Assembly (NCBI GenBank): GCA_015522685.1
Contig: WALU01000005.1
Span: 1-51,951, forward strand
From: Thermoproteota archaeon
GTDB taxonomy: Archaea; Korarchaeota; Korarchaeia; Korarchaeales; Korarchaeaceae
Direction of reading: 5' to 3'
Length of the DNA stretch: 51,951 nt
The notes under the pieces were generated by a model, which was not told where the DNA came from, made no database searches, and saw only the letters and a program-made list of their open reading frames with translations. The position numbers were made by a program, and so were the translations under genes. This document shows, piece by piece, positions 1-8,703 of this stretch (its first letter is position 1; every line of letters starts with the position of its first letter).

Positions 1-678
1 AAATATATCTTCTGTTGCATAATCCGAGAAAGCTCCCTTGTTATCCCGCACTCTCACTTTAACTGCGTATGTTCCTTCTTTGGAATATATGTGAGTGATT
101 CTTGTTAGGTTTGATCCACTTATCTCTTTTCCATCACCAAAGTCCCAATAGTAAGCTACTACTTGACCATCTGGATCTACCCCTTCAGCAACAAAAGTCA
201 CCTTCTTTCCAAGTTCCACGGGATTAGGTGATATTTCTTTCAATTCAACGATGGGATTATAATTAGATTTCTTAATACCTACTGTAATTACCTTGCTTGT
301 ACTTTTGTAGCAAACGTCTTGAACAGTTAAATTAACTAGATAAGTCCCATATTCACTATAGGTATGCTTAACTACTATCTTAAATAGAGAATCTCCTACC
401 CTAGACCACGTTCCTCCTTTCTTCAGAGTGGTACCGTCGCCTAGGTTCCACACCCAATCTTGTACTTTGTTTCCTGATAAAGAGTTAGTATCTAACTTAA
501 CAGTCCCAATTAATTCCACAGTTTTTCCATATATTTTAGAGATAGACATCTCAATGATTTCCGGAAATTTATCAACGGAACAGTCTACAGCCGGGCATCC
601 TGTATCAGCCGAAACATTTAACGTCAGCAGCATAAGCGCCAGAACAGCTAATGCAACGATTATTTTTGTTGCTCTCAT
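1..678 (-). CDS. Secreted PKD-repeat protein, partial
   Basis: The gene is read from the ATG at 678 and stays open to the window edge, giving 226 codons; the C-terminus lies outside. Residues 1-24 form a signal peptide (MRATK, then a hydrophobic stretch ending LNVSA). Two PKD (immunoglobulin-like) units follow, each with the signature W-x-(L/F)-GDG: WNLGDG near residue 80 and DPDG...YYWDFGDG near residues 172-186, each followed by HTYSEYGTY or HIYSKEGTY. PKD repeats usually mediate adhesion or spacing in cell-surface or secreted proteins. A TATA-like box 25 bases upstream predicts a leaderless mRNA. Substrate and anchoring cannot be judged without the C-terminus. Confidence 0.85.
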   Translation of the reverse strand, partial: MRATKIIVALAVLALMLLTLNVSADTGCPAVDCSVDKFPEIIEMSISKIYGKTVELIGTVKLDTNSLSGNKVQDWVWNLGDGTTLKKGGTWSRVGDSLFKIVVKHTYSEYGTYLVNLTVQDVCYKSTSKVITVGIKKSNYNPIVELKEISPNPVELGKKVTFVAEGVDPDGQVVAYYWDFGDGKEISGSNLTRITHIYSKEGTYAVKVRVRDNKGAFSDYATEDIF

Positions 679-700
679 CAGATGATTTGCCAAGTAGCCC

Positions 701-710
701 TAAATAAAGG
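701..710 (-). promoter_or_regulatory. TATA-like box of the PKD protein gene
   Basis: On the minus strand this reads CCTTTATTTA, about 25 bases before the ATG at 678, the spacing expected for an archaeal leaderless transcript. The rest of the 679-903 gap is AT-rich and contains only this box and the inverted repeat at 740-752. Confidence 0.5.
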
Positions 711-739
711 TTAGTACACTTCCCCTTATATCATTCTAA

Positions 740-752
740 TGAAACTGTTTCA
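740..752. repeat. Short inverted repeat upstream of PKD gene
   Basis: TGAAAC-T-GTTTCA is a perfect 6+1+6 inverted repeat, 30 bases upstream of the TATA-like box of the PKD gene. Its size and place would suit a dimeric regulator site, but a chance occurrence in AT-rich DNA is possible. Confidence 0.3.
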
Positions 753-903
753 GTAATAATATCTCATTACTTAGCTATTATTTACAATGATCTAATCTCT
801 TCATCTATAATATAATAAATATTTATTAAACTTTATTGGAGAATATGGCTAGTCAGCCATTGCCTACAAATAAGAGTAGTCAAGGATTAGATAAGGAAGA
901 GAA

Positions 904-2070
904 CTATATCCTATTTTCAAGGGGGGTGTATCTCGTCTCCATTGGGCCTATATATAGAGCTCTTGGTCTTATTAGAATATTCTGTTCCCAATATTCGAGC
1001 ACATGGCCTATCCATCCCGAGATTCTAGAGATAGCAAATATCGGAGTGAATATTTCCGTGGGAATTCCGAGCATATAGTATACTTGGCCTGAGTAGAAGT
1101 CCATATTGGGGAATATGCCTTTCCTCCCAAGTAACTCTATCATGATCTCTTCTACTTCTAAAGCTGTGTTAAGCAGAGTCTCTTGACCAGTCTCCTTAGC
1201 TAACATTCCTATATATTTCTTAAGAATTCTGACCCTAGGATCGTAAGATTTATACACCCTGTGACCAAATCCCATTATTCTCTCCTTTCTCTCAATCTTA
1301 GCCTTCACATACTCCCTAGCATTCTCTGGTGAACCTATTTCCATCAACATCTTCAAAGCCTGCTCACTAGCTCCGCCATGAAGAGGACCCTTAAGAGCAG
1401 AGATGCCAGATATTACAGCAGAATATAAGTCAGAGAGAGTTGAGGCAGTGACTAGGCATGCAAAAGTGGATGCACTAAAACCATGGTCTGCATGCAGTAT
1501 CAACGTTATATCCATTAGCTTGGCTTCTATACTGTTAGGTTCCCTACCCCATATCATATATAGAAGATTAGCTGCATGACTCAGATCCTTCCTTGGATGT
1601 ACTATGTCTTTATTTTCCTTCATTCTGTAATAGTATGCCATTATAGCAGGCATTTTTGAGAATATACGCATTGCTATTCTTAGATTCTCAGCTCTTCTCT
1701 CATGAATGTGCTGGCCCCATATGGAAGGAAGGTCCGAATCAAATGGACCTAGAGCTGCGACCCCCGTCTTTAGTATATCCATAGGATGAGCATTTTTAGG
1801 AAGCTTGTTTACTATATCAACTACTTCCTCAGGTATTTCTCGCTCAGTAACTAAGTTTTCTTTAAATTCGCTAAGTTCCTTCTTATTAGGTAGCTTTCCG
1901 AACCATAGAAGGTAGGTAACTTCTTCAAAGGTAGAATGCTCAGCTAAATCTTCTATCGAATAACCTCTGTAGAGAATTTTTCTCCTTTCATCATCAATGT
2001 AGCTAAGAGATGTCTTAGCCACATAAATACCCTTAAGACCAGTGTAAACAGGAGAAGCCTCCGGCCCCAA
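904..2070 (-). CDS. gltA: Citrate synthase
   Basis: Condenses acetyl-CoA and oxaloacetate to citrate, the entry step of the citric acid cycle (cytoplasm). The 388-residue product has the archaeal/short-type citrate synthase length. Active-site motifs are in order: LILHADHGFSAST and GPLHGGASEQAL (His), MGFGHRVYKSYDPR (His and Arg), and PNMDFYSGQVYYMLGIP with the catalytic Asp. The start used is TTG at 2070, giving MGPEASPVYTGLKG; a TATA-like CTTATAAG lies only about 15 bases before it, so the true start could be a little further in. Mrp follows 160 bases... in the same direction downstream lies only the PKD gene. A related 2-methylcitrate synthase activity cannot be excluded from sequence alone. 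Confidence 0.93.
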   Translation of the reverse strand: MGPEASPVYTGLKGIYVAKTSLSYIDDERRKILYRGYSIEDLAEHSTFEEVTYLLWFGKLPNKKELSEFKENLVTEREIPEEVVDIVNKLPKNAHPMDILKTGVAALGPFDSDLPSIWGQHIHERRAENLRIAMRIFSKMPAIMAYYYRMKENKDIVHPRKDLSHAANLLYMIWGREPNSIEAKLMDITLILHADHGFSASTFACLVTASTLSDLYSAVISGISALKGPLHGGASEQALKMLMEIGSPENAREYVKAKIERKERIMGFGHRVYKSYDPRVRILKKYIGMLAKETGQETLLNTALEVEEIMIELLGRKGIFPNMDFYSGQVYYMLGIPTEIFTPIFAISRISGWIGHVLEYWEQNILIRPRALYIGPMETRYTPLENRI

Positions 2071-2120
2071 GCAAGATCGCCTTATAAGGTGAAGGAAAAA
2101 GAGGAAAAAGACTATTAAAC

Positions 2121-2960
2121 TTAGCTCTTCTCTTGATCCTGTGAGAGAAGTTCTTCTATTTTATCTACCACATCCTTGAAGGCGTGAGATACAGGATTAC
2201 CTGGGTCTGCTATAACTATAGGTATTCCCTTATCAGTAAACTCTACTACTTTAGGATCTATTGGTATCGTGCCTAGGAGGGGAACTCCTTCCTCCTGAGA
2301 CAGCTTTCTCCCGCCACCTGTTCCAAATATCTTTACTTTCTCGCCGCCTGGACATATGAAATAACTCATATTTTCTACTATGCCAAGTGGTTTATATTTG
2401 AGCTTTTGCACCATATGAATAGCTCTTCTCACATCCATTAGAGATATCTCCTGAGGAGTTGTTACTAGAATAACTCCATGTAAAGGAATTAATTGCATAA
2501 CACTTAGAGGCTCATCTCCGGTTCCTGGAGGAAGATCGACAACTAAGTAATCTAAATCTCCCCACTGGACATTTCTTACGAATTCATCGATGGCTTTAGC
2601 TTTTAGAGGCCCTCTCCAGATAACAGGATCTCCTTCCCTAAGCATTAGGCCTATGGACATAACCTTCATCTTAAGCGGCCCTTCTGCTGGAATTATTCCC
2701 TCATCTGTAGCGTAAATGGGTACTTTTAATAATCCAAGAGCTTTTGGGACATTTGGGCCAGTTATATCTGTATCTAAGACCCCAACAGAATAACCTTTTT
2801 TAGCCAACTCAGATGCTATATTTACAGAAACAGTTGTTTTACCGACTCCACCCTTTCCGCTCATTATGGCTATCCTTCTCTTTATCTTCTTGACATTCTC
2901 AGGAGGTTGGGGGATACCTGGAGATTTAGATGGTTGAAAATTAGCCTTTATATTGCTCAT
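2121..2960 (-). CDS. Mrp/NBP35-family P-loop ATPase (Fe-S carrier)
   Basis: A MinD/Mrp-type ATPase of 279 residues, a family that carries iron-sulfur clusters to target apoproteins. The deviant Walker A motif MSGKGGVGKTT is at about residues 33-43, followed by DTDITGPNVP and the Walker B region VVDLPPGTGDEP. Family members usually carry a CPxC pair after MSYF that bridges a 4Fe-4S cluster in the dimer; here that spot reads FICPGGEK, so the second cysteine is missing. The gene lies 50 bases upstream of citrate synthase in the same direction and could share a transcript. ATP binding looks intact, cluster carriage is less sure. Confidence 0.85.
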   Translation of the reverse strand: MSNIKANFQPSKSPGIPQPPENVKKIKRRIAIMSGKGGVGKTTVSVNIASELAKKGYSVGVLDTDITGPNVPKALGLLKVPIYATDEGIIPAEGPLKMKVMSIGLMLREGDPVIWRGPLKAKAIDEFVRNVQWGDLDYLVVDLPPGTGDEPLSVMQLIPLHGVILVTTPQEISLMDVRRAIHMVQKLKYKPLGIVENMSYFICPGGEKVKIFGTGGGRKLSQEEGVPLLGTIPIDPKVVEFTDKGIPIVIADPGNPVSHAFKDVVDKIEELLSQDQEKS

Positions 2961-3000
2961 GATTGCACCAAACTAAATGCCTTACATTGAGTAAAAAAGT

Positions 3001-4098
3001 TTATCTCAAGTAGATCCTAGCGGGAACATATGGAAGTAGGTAATTGCCCCTTCTCCGTATGCCAAATGATATTAACTGACCATTTTTTAACGGGTGATCA
3101 AGTATCTTCTTCCATGAGCCTTCGTAAATCCATAAACCTCCAAGTACGCCTTTGTCACTGATCCAGTATTCTGTCCCTACTTTCGCTATCTCAGCCCATC
3201 CTATAGGCGGGCCTGGCGGTAAAGCCCTATGAGATCCTATCTCTTGCAGACTAACATCAGCTTTGCCTGTCCCTCCCTGTCTCTTTACCCTTCCAAATGT
3301 TAGCTTATCAGAAAGCGATATTATCTTTCCTTGGACAATTATTCTAGGCTTGCTTCTAGCTGGTATTTTTGCCCCCATGAGGGCTATGGCCATTTCTTTA
3401 GCACTACCAAATCTCTCCCAAGGGTTAGAGCTTAATGCCTTCTCCAAAACATATCTTAAATGGCCTGAGATTCTCTTTGGTATATCTTGTGGCCCAATAC
3501 TACTCTCAGGATCTATTCCTGAGATCAGGAATAGTAAGAGAACTCCTATGGAGTATATATCGGCTTCAGGTGATACCTCTCCCTTCATAAACTCTAGAGC
3601 ACTCCATCCCGGAGTTCCTGCCATTGATCTCCCTCCAATAGCTCTAGCTATGCCTAAGTCTATGAGGACTGGATGAAGGGGCTTAGGAAGTATTATATTA
3701 TCTGGTTTTATATCCCCATGGACAATACCGAATGAGTGGATCTTCTCCAATGCCGATAGAATTCCAAGAGCTATTCTTATAGCGTCATTCTGGGTAGCTC
3801 TTCTACTAGAGAAGGCTTTATCTAATGTATAACCAGGGATATATTCCTCAACTAAAGCGGATAGGTAGGGAATCCATTCTATGAATGCAACTATGTTATC
3901 ATGGGGGAAGGGTTTTGATAATTCCTCTAATGTAATGGCTTCCTCCTTTATCAGCCGTCTTGCCAGTTCATCTTCTTTTGGCAGCTTTATAATTACTAGC
4001 TTATCCTTACTCATAGCTAACAATACTTCTGCGAAACCACCTGACCCTAATTTCCTTATGATCTTATAGATTGAATTTTTGCCCTTAATGCTCCTCAT
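3001..4098 (-). CDS. Eukaryotic-like Ser/Thr protein kinase with C-terminal FHA-like domain
   Basis: Predicted cytosolic protein kinase, 365 residues. Kinase motifs: glycine loop GSGGFAEV (18-25), ATP-binding Lys38 in VIIKLP, hinge EEYI (84-87), catalytic loop HGDIKPDN (127-134, with Gly for Arg of the usual HRD), metal motif DLG (147-149, Leu for Phe), and activation segment AGTPGWSALEF. Residues about 255-350 resemble a degraded FHA domain (LTFGR, YWISDKG, PLKNGQLISFG), which in the family binds phosphothreonine. No membrane segment is seen. It overlaps the membrane FHA gene before it by ATGA, so the two are translated together and probably act together. The glycine in place of the catalytic-loop Arg suggests it needs no activation-loop phosphorylation (inference). 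Confidence 0.88.
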   Translation of the reverse strand: MRSIKGKNSIYKIIRKLGSGGFAEVLLAMSKDKLVIIKLPKEDELARRLIKEEAITLEELSKPFPHDNIVAFIEWIPYLSALVEEYIPGYTLDKAFSSRRATQNDAIRIALGILSALEKIHSFGIVHGDIKPDNIILPKPLHPVLIDLGIARAIGGRSMAGTPGWSALEFMKGEVSPEADIYSIGVLLLFLISGIDPESSIGPQDIPKRISGHLRYVLEKALSSNPWERFGSAKEMAIALMGAKIPARSKPRIIVQGKIISLSDKLTFGRVKRQGGTGKADVSLQEIGSHRALPPGPPIGWAEIAKVGTEYWISDKGVLGGLWIYEGSWKKILDHPLKNGQLISFGIRRRGNYLLPYVPARIYLR

Positions 4099-5189
4099 AT
4101 ACTAGGGACACCCAAGTCTTCCTCTTCGCCTGAAACGAATCTTAGTCTTACGACCTCTGCTATATCTATTATAGTCCCATTTGCTAGCTTAATAGATTCA
4201 TTCCTTACCAGCTTTCTTCCATTAACCCATGTACCATTTAAGCTGCCTAGGTCCCTTATAAAATAGCCTTGAGATGTCCCTTTTATCTCAAAGTGCCTCC
4301 TCGATATGTAATCTAGGTCCTCGTCAGAGATATACCCAGCGAAGTCCCTCCTACCAAAAGTCCTAATTCCTATTCTTAAAGTAATAGAGAGCCCGTTAGG
4401 ACCTATGAGTTGGGCACCTCTCTTCTTTTTAGGTAACGGTATCTCCTCCCATTTGCTTACTTCCCTCGGATGTATAAGCTTTCTTTGAGAAGGAGCTTCG
4501 GCCTCTCTTGGAAGTTTTTCTTCGAATATAGGGCTGCTCTTAACTTTCTCAGGCTCTACTTCTATTTCAGCTCTCGATAGAGAATTAGTAATAGTTATGA
4601 GTATTATGATCGCTAGTAATGTTATCGCTGCAGATATAGAAATAGATGCATAGATAGTTAATGGTCCTATGAGGAGTAGGGTAGATCCTATCTTAAGATT
4701 TATAGAGTTCAGAAGTGATCCCATCTTATAAAAGCCATACACTATTGATAGAAAAGTAGATAGAGATGTAAGTATTGCTATTAGTAGTAGAACTGACCAA
4801 TCAGGCAAGCTGCTTATGACAGATAGTGGGTCCTTCATTATCTTGGGTAGGAAAGAGTATGTTATTGTGATAAAACCGACGAAGAAGATAATTGATGTTG
4901 CTACTCCATATTTTATAATTCTTTGAATTAAGCAGAAGGATTCATCTAATCCTTGGCACACCACTCCCCATCCTTTATAGATTAAGAAGATGGAGGCTAG
5001 GGCTATTAGGAGAGATAGGATACCAGCAGCCTCGATAGAGTACGCTGATATGGATACTTGACCGATACCTCCTTCCACGGGTATACTAGGTTCTTCTATA
5101 CTGATAGCAACCAGAGGAATTAGGATGGATACTAGCATTAGGATTAAGGAATTTCTGAGGAGCTTGATTCCTAGGGGAAGGTCTTTCAT
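4095..5189 (-). CDS. Membrane protein with C-terminal FHA domain
   Basis: A 364-residue protein with roughly six hydrophobic segments in its first 200 residues (about 10-30, 50-70, 90-113, 130-152 and a long stretch at 165-200) followed by a charged linker and a canonical FHA domain at about 275-355. FHA landmarks are RTFGRRDF, ISRRHFEI and GSLNGTWVNGRKL, which include the Arg, Ser-x-x-His and Asn residues that contact phosphothreonine in the family. It is the first gene of a two-gene operon with the protein kinase, and is a good candidate for a kinase anchor or substrate at the membrane (inference from the overlap). Nothing in the membrane part identifies a transport function. Confidence 0.85.
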   Translation of the reverse strand: MKDLPLGIKLLRNSLILMLVSILIPLVAISIEEPSIPVEGGIGQVSISAYSIEAAGILSLLIALASIFLIYKGWGVVCQGLDESFCLIQRIIKYGVATSIIFFVGFITITYSFLPKIMKDPLSVISSLPDWSVLLLIAILTSLSTFLSIVYGFYKMGSLLNSINLKIGSTLLLIGPLTIYASISISAAITLLAIIILITITNSLSRAEIEVEPEKVKSSPIFEEKLPREAEAPSQRKLIHPREVSKWEEIPLPKKKRGAQLIGPNGLSITLRIGIRTFGRRDFAGYISDEDLDYISRRHFEIKGTSQGYFIRDLGSLNGTWVNGRKLVRNESIKLANGTIIDIAEVVRLRFVSGEEEDLGVPSI

Positions 5190-5226
5190 ATAGGATCAGG
5201 AGGTATATGGAATCGTTAAGTAAAAA

Positions 5227-6924
5227 ATGTACTCACCTGAGCTGGTGGAAAAATTGAAGGTAGACATAGCTCTGATACATGCTCCAAGTGTATATGATTT
5301 CAGAGATAGATATTCATATGCCTCCATTATAAGCGAAGTAGTTCCTTCTCTCTTCGTCTTTGATATGATCCCTTATGGGTTCCTCACTTTAGCTACATAC
5401 CTAGAGAGGAGTGGCTATAAGGTTGGGATATATAACCTTGCATCTAAGATGCTTAGAGATAGAAATTTTAATGTGGGGAGGTTCATAGAAGGTTTAGATG
5501 CAGATATATATGGGATAGATCTTCACTGGCTTGTTCATGCGCATGGCTCCATAGAGGTAGCTAGAATAATCAGGAAATATCATCCAGATAGTAAGATCGT
5601 GTTAGGTGGGCTTTCTTCGACATTCTTTCGCCATGAGATAATCAAGAAGTATGACTTCATAAATGCCATACTGTTGGGAGACAGTACTGAGCTTCCCTTT
5701 CTAAGGTTTGCGAGGGAAGGACCTGAGAATACACCCAATATCATCTGGAGAAATAAGGAGGGGAAGATAAGAGAAAATCCGATAATATGGGTACCAGAAT
5801 CCCTCGATGATTTTCAGATAGATCATAAGTTTCTAGTGAAGAATCTCATGAGGTGCCGCGACATATCGCTTGGAGCTCCCTTTTGCTCTTTCATAGAGGC
5901 TCCGATATCTGCTGTTCTAACTGTAAAAGGATGCTCTTTTAATTGCATTACATGTGGAGGATCAAAAACAGCATATAGAGAGTTCTTCGCTAGATCTAAT
6001 TTGGCCCTGAAATCTCCTAAGGCAATAGCTGATGAAGCTCAAGGAATAGCAGATATGTCATCCATGCCCATATTCTTCATTGGAGATTTGAGGTATGGTA
6101 ATAGAGTAAAAGAAGTTTCTCAACTACTAAAAAAGCTGAATCTGGATAATGAGTTAATATTCGAGTTCTTCTCTCCTCCATCGAGGGAAACTCTTAAGCT
6201 GTTGAGGGAGACTTCACATAGAGTCTACCTGCAAATCTCACCTGAGAGTCCTGTTGATGAAGTCAGAATGAATTTTGGAAGGCCTTATAATAACAAATCC
6301 CTAGAAAGGATGATAAGGCATGTTGATGAACTGGAATTTGATAGATTAGATCTCTACTTCATGATAGGTCTTCCAAAGCAAACACCAGACCATTCCCATC
6401 TGGTGGCGAAATACTTCTCTAGAGTTAGAGAGATATCAAAAAGAGTAAATGCTTTTGTATCCCCTTTAGCACCTTTTATCGACCCGGGGAGCAAGGCTTT
6501 CATGCATCCAGAGGTTTTTGGCTATGAGATACTGTTCAGGGATTTTGAAAAGTATAGAGAGGCGCTTACATCGTACCATTGGAAATATTCCCTGAACTAT
6601 AGAACTTCCTGGATGAGCAGGCAGGATATCGTCGATTCTTCACTAACGGCATATGAGGAATTAAATAAGGTTAAGTTAAGCGAGAGAATGATACCTGAAG
6701 AAGCTTATGAATTAGCTAAGGAGAGGGTCTTGCTGGATAAGAAGGTGCTAGAAGCTGTAGAGAAAGGTGAGTCTGTGCAGGAACTTAGGGATAAAATGGA
6801 AAATTTAGCTATTATTATGGATTCAGAAGTTAAGAAATCATTTTCTCTCTACCCAACAAGAGACTTAGTTCACTGCTTGAGGAATCCTTTAGTCAAGAGA
6901 ATCGCAAGTATACTGATACACTAA
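5227..6924 (+). CDS. B12-binding-domain radical SAM protein
   Basis: A 565-residue enzyme with an N-terminal cobalamin-binding-like Rossmann domain (about residues 10-165; PYGFLTLATYLERSGYKVGIYN, cut here by family convention into a helix after IPYGFLTL) and a radical SAM domain from about 225. The cluster motif is KGCSFNCITCGGS, C-x3-C-x2-C. SPESP and MIGLPKQTP are typical of the radical SAM barrel. The His of the classical base-off B12 motif (DxHxxG) is not obvious. It resembles, from memory, the archaeal Ta0216-type family of such proteins, whose reaction is unknown to me. It ends tail to tail with the next radical SAM gene, overlapping by 4 bases. Confidence 0.8.
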   Translation: MYSPELVEKLKVDIALIHAPSVYDFRDRYSYASIISEVVPSLFVFDMIPYGFLTLATYLERSGYKVGIYNLASKMLRDRNFNVGRFIEGLDADIYGIDLHWLVHAHGSIEVARIIRKYHPDSKIVLGGLSSTFFRHEIIKKYDFINAILLGDSTELPFLRFAREGPENTPNIIWRNKEGKIRENPIIWVPESLDDFQIDHKFLVKNLMRCRDISLGAPFCSFIEAPISAVLTVKGCSFNCITCGGSKTAYREFFARSNLALKSPKAIADEAQGIADMSSMPIFFIGDLRYGNRVKEVSQLLKKLNLDNELIFEFFSPPSRETLKLLRETSHRVYLQISPESPVDEVRMNFGRPYNNKSLERMIRHVDELEFDRLDLYFMIGLPKQTPDHSHLVAKYFSRVREISKRVNAFVSPLAPFIDPGSKAFMHPEVFGYEILFRDFEKYREALTSYHWKYSLNYRTSWMSRQDIVDSSLTAYEELNKVKLSERMIPEEAYELAKERVLLDKKVLEAVEKGESVQELRDKMENLAIIMDSEVKKSFSLYPTRDLVHCLRNPLVKRIASILIH

Positions 6925-7751
6925 TCCTCCGGAATAAAAGCATCTACTAGTTCATCTGGTATAGAACAACATGCAAATACTTTATTCAGTTTCAAGGAAT
7001 AATGAGGATTGGCTATTCTATCAACAGCTCCTAAGACAAGCGAATCCATCTTTTTTTTCAGCCATGGAGGCCTCATGCACCCCAAGCTAACTTTAGACAC
7101 CTTAGATAGAATATCAACAGCATTCCTAACCTCTTTAGGAGTAGGTGGCTTCTCATTACTTAGAGGAGTGCCGGTTGTTGGTATAAATGCAAGTATTACT
7201 GTCCTATCGATACCAAGCTCTCTAATAGTGTAGGAAGCCTCCTTAATCCAGTCAGCAGTTGAGCCTGGGAGCCCTACGACCATATGAGGAACCACATTCA
7301 CTGATTCATTTAAAAGTAGTTCCATCCCCCTCACAAAAATCTCTGGGTCTACATCCAATCCTTTAGATCTGGATATAGCTTCCTTATCTAGTATTAATTC
7401 ATAATCAGCTATATCTACTCCAGCTTCTGATAGCATTAAAGCCTCTTCTTTTCTTACCACCCCCGTATGAACGCTAATTAGATATCCTATCTCCTTTAGT
7501 TCCTTTAATGCCCCTAAGAACGGTTTTATGGGTAGCTTTCCACTCTTTGTAAGTCCGCCGCTCACGAGCATGCCTCTAGCCCCACTTCTCCAGTAATGCC
7601 TTCCCAATCGAACGAGCCCCTCTGGGGTCGTGGCTGGAATCATACCATTTAGCCACCTCCCTTGGCACATAGGGCAGTTTAGAGGACAAAAATGACCGGT
7701 AAGGCTTACTTCAATGAATTTCTTCCTAGGAAAGAAGCCTAATGTATTCAA
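6921..7751 (-). CDS. Radical SAM protein, possible lipoyl synthase subunit (LipS1/LipS2-like)
   Basis: A 276-residue radical SAM protein with C22-x3-C26-x2-C29 (HFCPLNCPMC) for the 4Fe-4S cluster, then GGLTKSGKLP and MVVGLPGSTAD. Near the C-terminus LGCMRPPW and ACC give extra cysteines that could hold a second cluster. It starts at a TTG preceded by GGAGGTGA nine bases away, and its first 26 bases overlap the end of the upstream radical SAM gene. Adjacent pairs of short, biotin-synthase-like radical SAM proteins are the hallmark of the archaeal two-subunit lipoyl synthase LipS1/LipS2. That identity is inference from the pairing and size; I did not decide which subunit this is. A different sulfur-insertion role is possible. 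Confidence 0.6.
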   Translation of the reverse strand: MNTLGFFPRKKFIEVSLTGHFCPLNCPMCQGRWLNGMIPATTPEGLVRLGRHYWRSGARGMLVSGGLTKSGKLPIKPFLGALKELKEIGYLISVHTGVVRKEEALMLSEAGVDIADYELILDKEAISRSKGLDVDPEIFVRGMELLLNESVNVVPHMVVGLPGSTADWIKEASYTIRELGIDRTVILAFIPTTGTPLSNEKPPTPKEVRNAVDILSKVSKVSLGCMRPPWLKKKMDSLVLGAVDRIANPHYSLKLNKVFACCSIPDELVDAFIPED

Positions 7752-8643
7752 GTGATCTTCTCACCTCCTTGCGAGTGATCTCCCACATGTCCTCCAAGAG
7801 CTTCTTGCTTGGAAAATTATATATGGGGCCTTTAGGTCTCTCATTATAGAAAGGTCGATTACAGAAAGGACAACCACTTGTCAAGAATGCCTCTTTATAG
7901 TCATCTGGGTCCGTTCTAATTATCTTTTTTAGGGGGATTCCTTCGCTCAGGAAGTAGCGGACAATTTGAAGGAACCTATAATATTCAAGTGGAGGGGGGC
8001 TTCTTCTCTCCATAGGAGTCCCTTTCACTGGGGTGAAGGAGAATAGGGCTATACTCGCTTCAAGTTCTTGTATTTTGATCATCAGCTTGATGGCATCTCT
8101 TGGATCTTCATCCATACCAGCTATTAAGTGAACATAGACATGGTTTTTACCAAAAACCTTTAGAGCATTTCTTATATAAGTCATATAAGAGAGCCAAGAA
8201 CTTGGCTTTCTCACCTGTTTAAAGATCCTAGGAGACATTGCATCTAAGCCTACTCCGATCATTTCTGAGTATTTTGAGAGTTCTTTTAATACATCTAAGC
8301 TAACAGGATTTATAGAAATAGAAACAGGTACATCAAATAGAGATGAGATTTCTTTTACCTCTCTCCAAAAATACTTCTTTAAAGTTGATTGTATACATAT
8401 CCTCTTGAACCGCCATTGTCCTCTGATAGCATCTTCTAGGTTTATAATAGGCCATTTAAGATGAGAGAGCATTCCTTCATTGGTCCACTGAGGACAAAAC
8501 GCGCATCTCCCTAAACATCCTCCTTGAGTCAATAAGTAAGCTGTAGTGGGCTCTACACTAAGCTTTAACCTTGAAGCTCCTAGCTTAGCTAGAGTTCCTA
8601 TAGAGGCTCTAATGCTTATAGGCATGGGCTTGGTGGCTAACAT
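7726..8643 (-). CDS. Radical SAM protein, partner of the preceding one (LipS1/LipS2-like)
   Basis: A 305-residue radical SAM protein whose cluster motif GGCLGRCAFC gives C43-x3-C47-x2-C50. A second cysteine pair near the C-terminus (SGCPFCNRPFYNERP) may hold an auxiliary cluster, as sulfur-inserting radical SAM enzymes need. The middle carries GVGLDAMSP and LIAGMDEDP, the usual barrel strands. It is the upstream member of a translationally overlapping pair, so the two polypeptides are probably made in equal amounts. The pair resembles LipS1/LipS2 lipoyl synthase, often mis-annotated as biotin synthase. No lipoate acceptor (GcvH or E2) gene is in the window, so the assignment rests on architecture alone. 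Confidence 0.6.
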   Translation of the reverse strand: MLATKPMPISIRASIGTLAKLGASRLKLSVEPTTAYLLTQGGCLGRCAFCPQWTNEGMLSHLKWPIINLEDAIRGQWRFKRICIQSTLKKYFWREVKEISSLFDVPVSISINPVSLDVLKELSKYSEMIGVGLDAMSPRIFKQVRKPSSWLSYMTYIRNALKVFGKNHVYVHLIAGMDEDPRDAIKLMIKIQELEASIALFSFTPVKGTPMERRSPPPLEYYRFLQIVRYFLSEGIPLKKIIRTDPDDYKEAFLTSGCPFCNRPFYNERPKGPIYNFPSKKLLEDMWEITRKEVRRSLEYIRLLS

Positions 8644-8703
8644 TATGATAAGGGTATATTAAAATCTTTTAATATTTTAAGGGATACTGAAGCCAGTGAT
8701 TTG

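Noticed and set aside
836-1078. 80-codon plus-strand frame starting near citrate synthase
   Set aside because: Most of it is antisense to the citrate synthase C-terminus, and the intergenic part shows no ribosome binding site or recognisable sequence.
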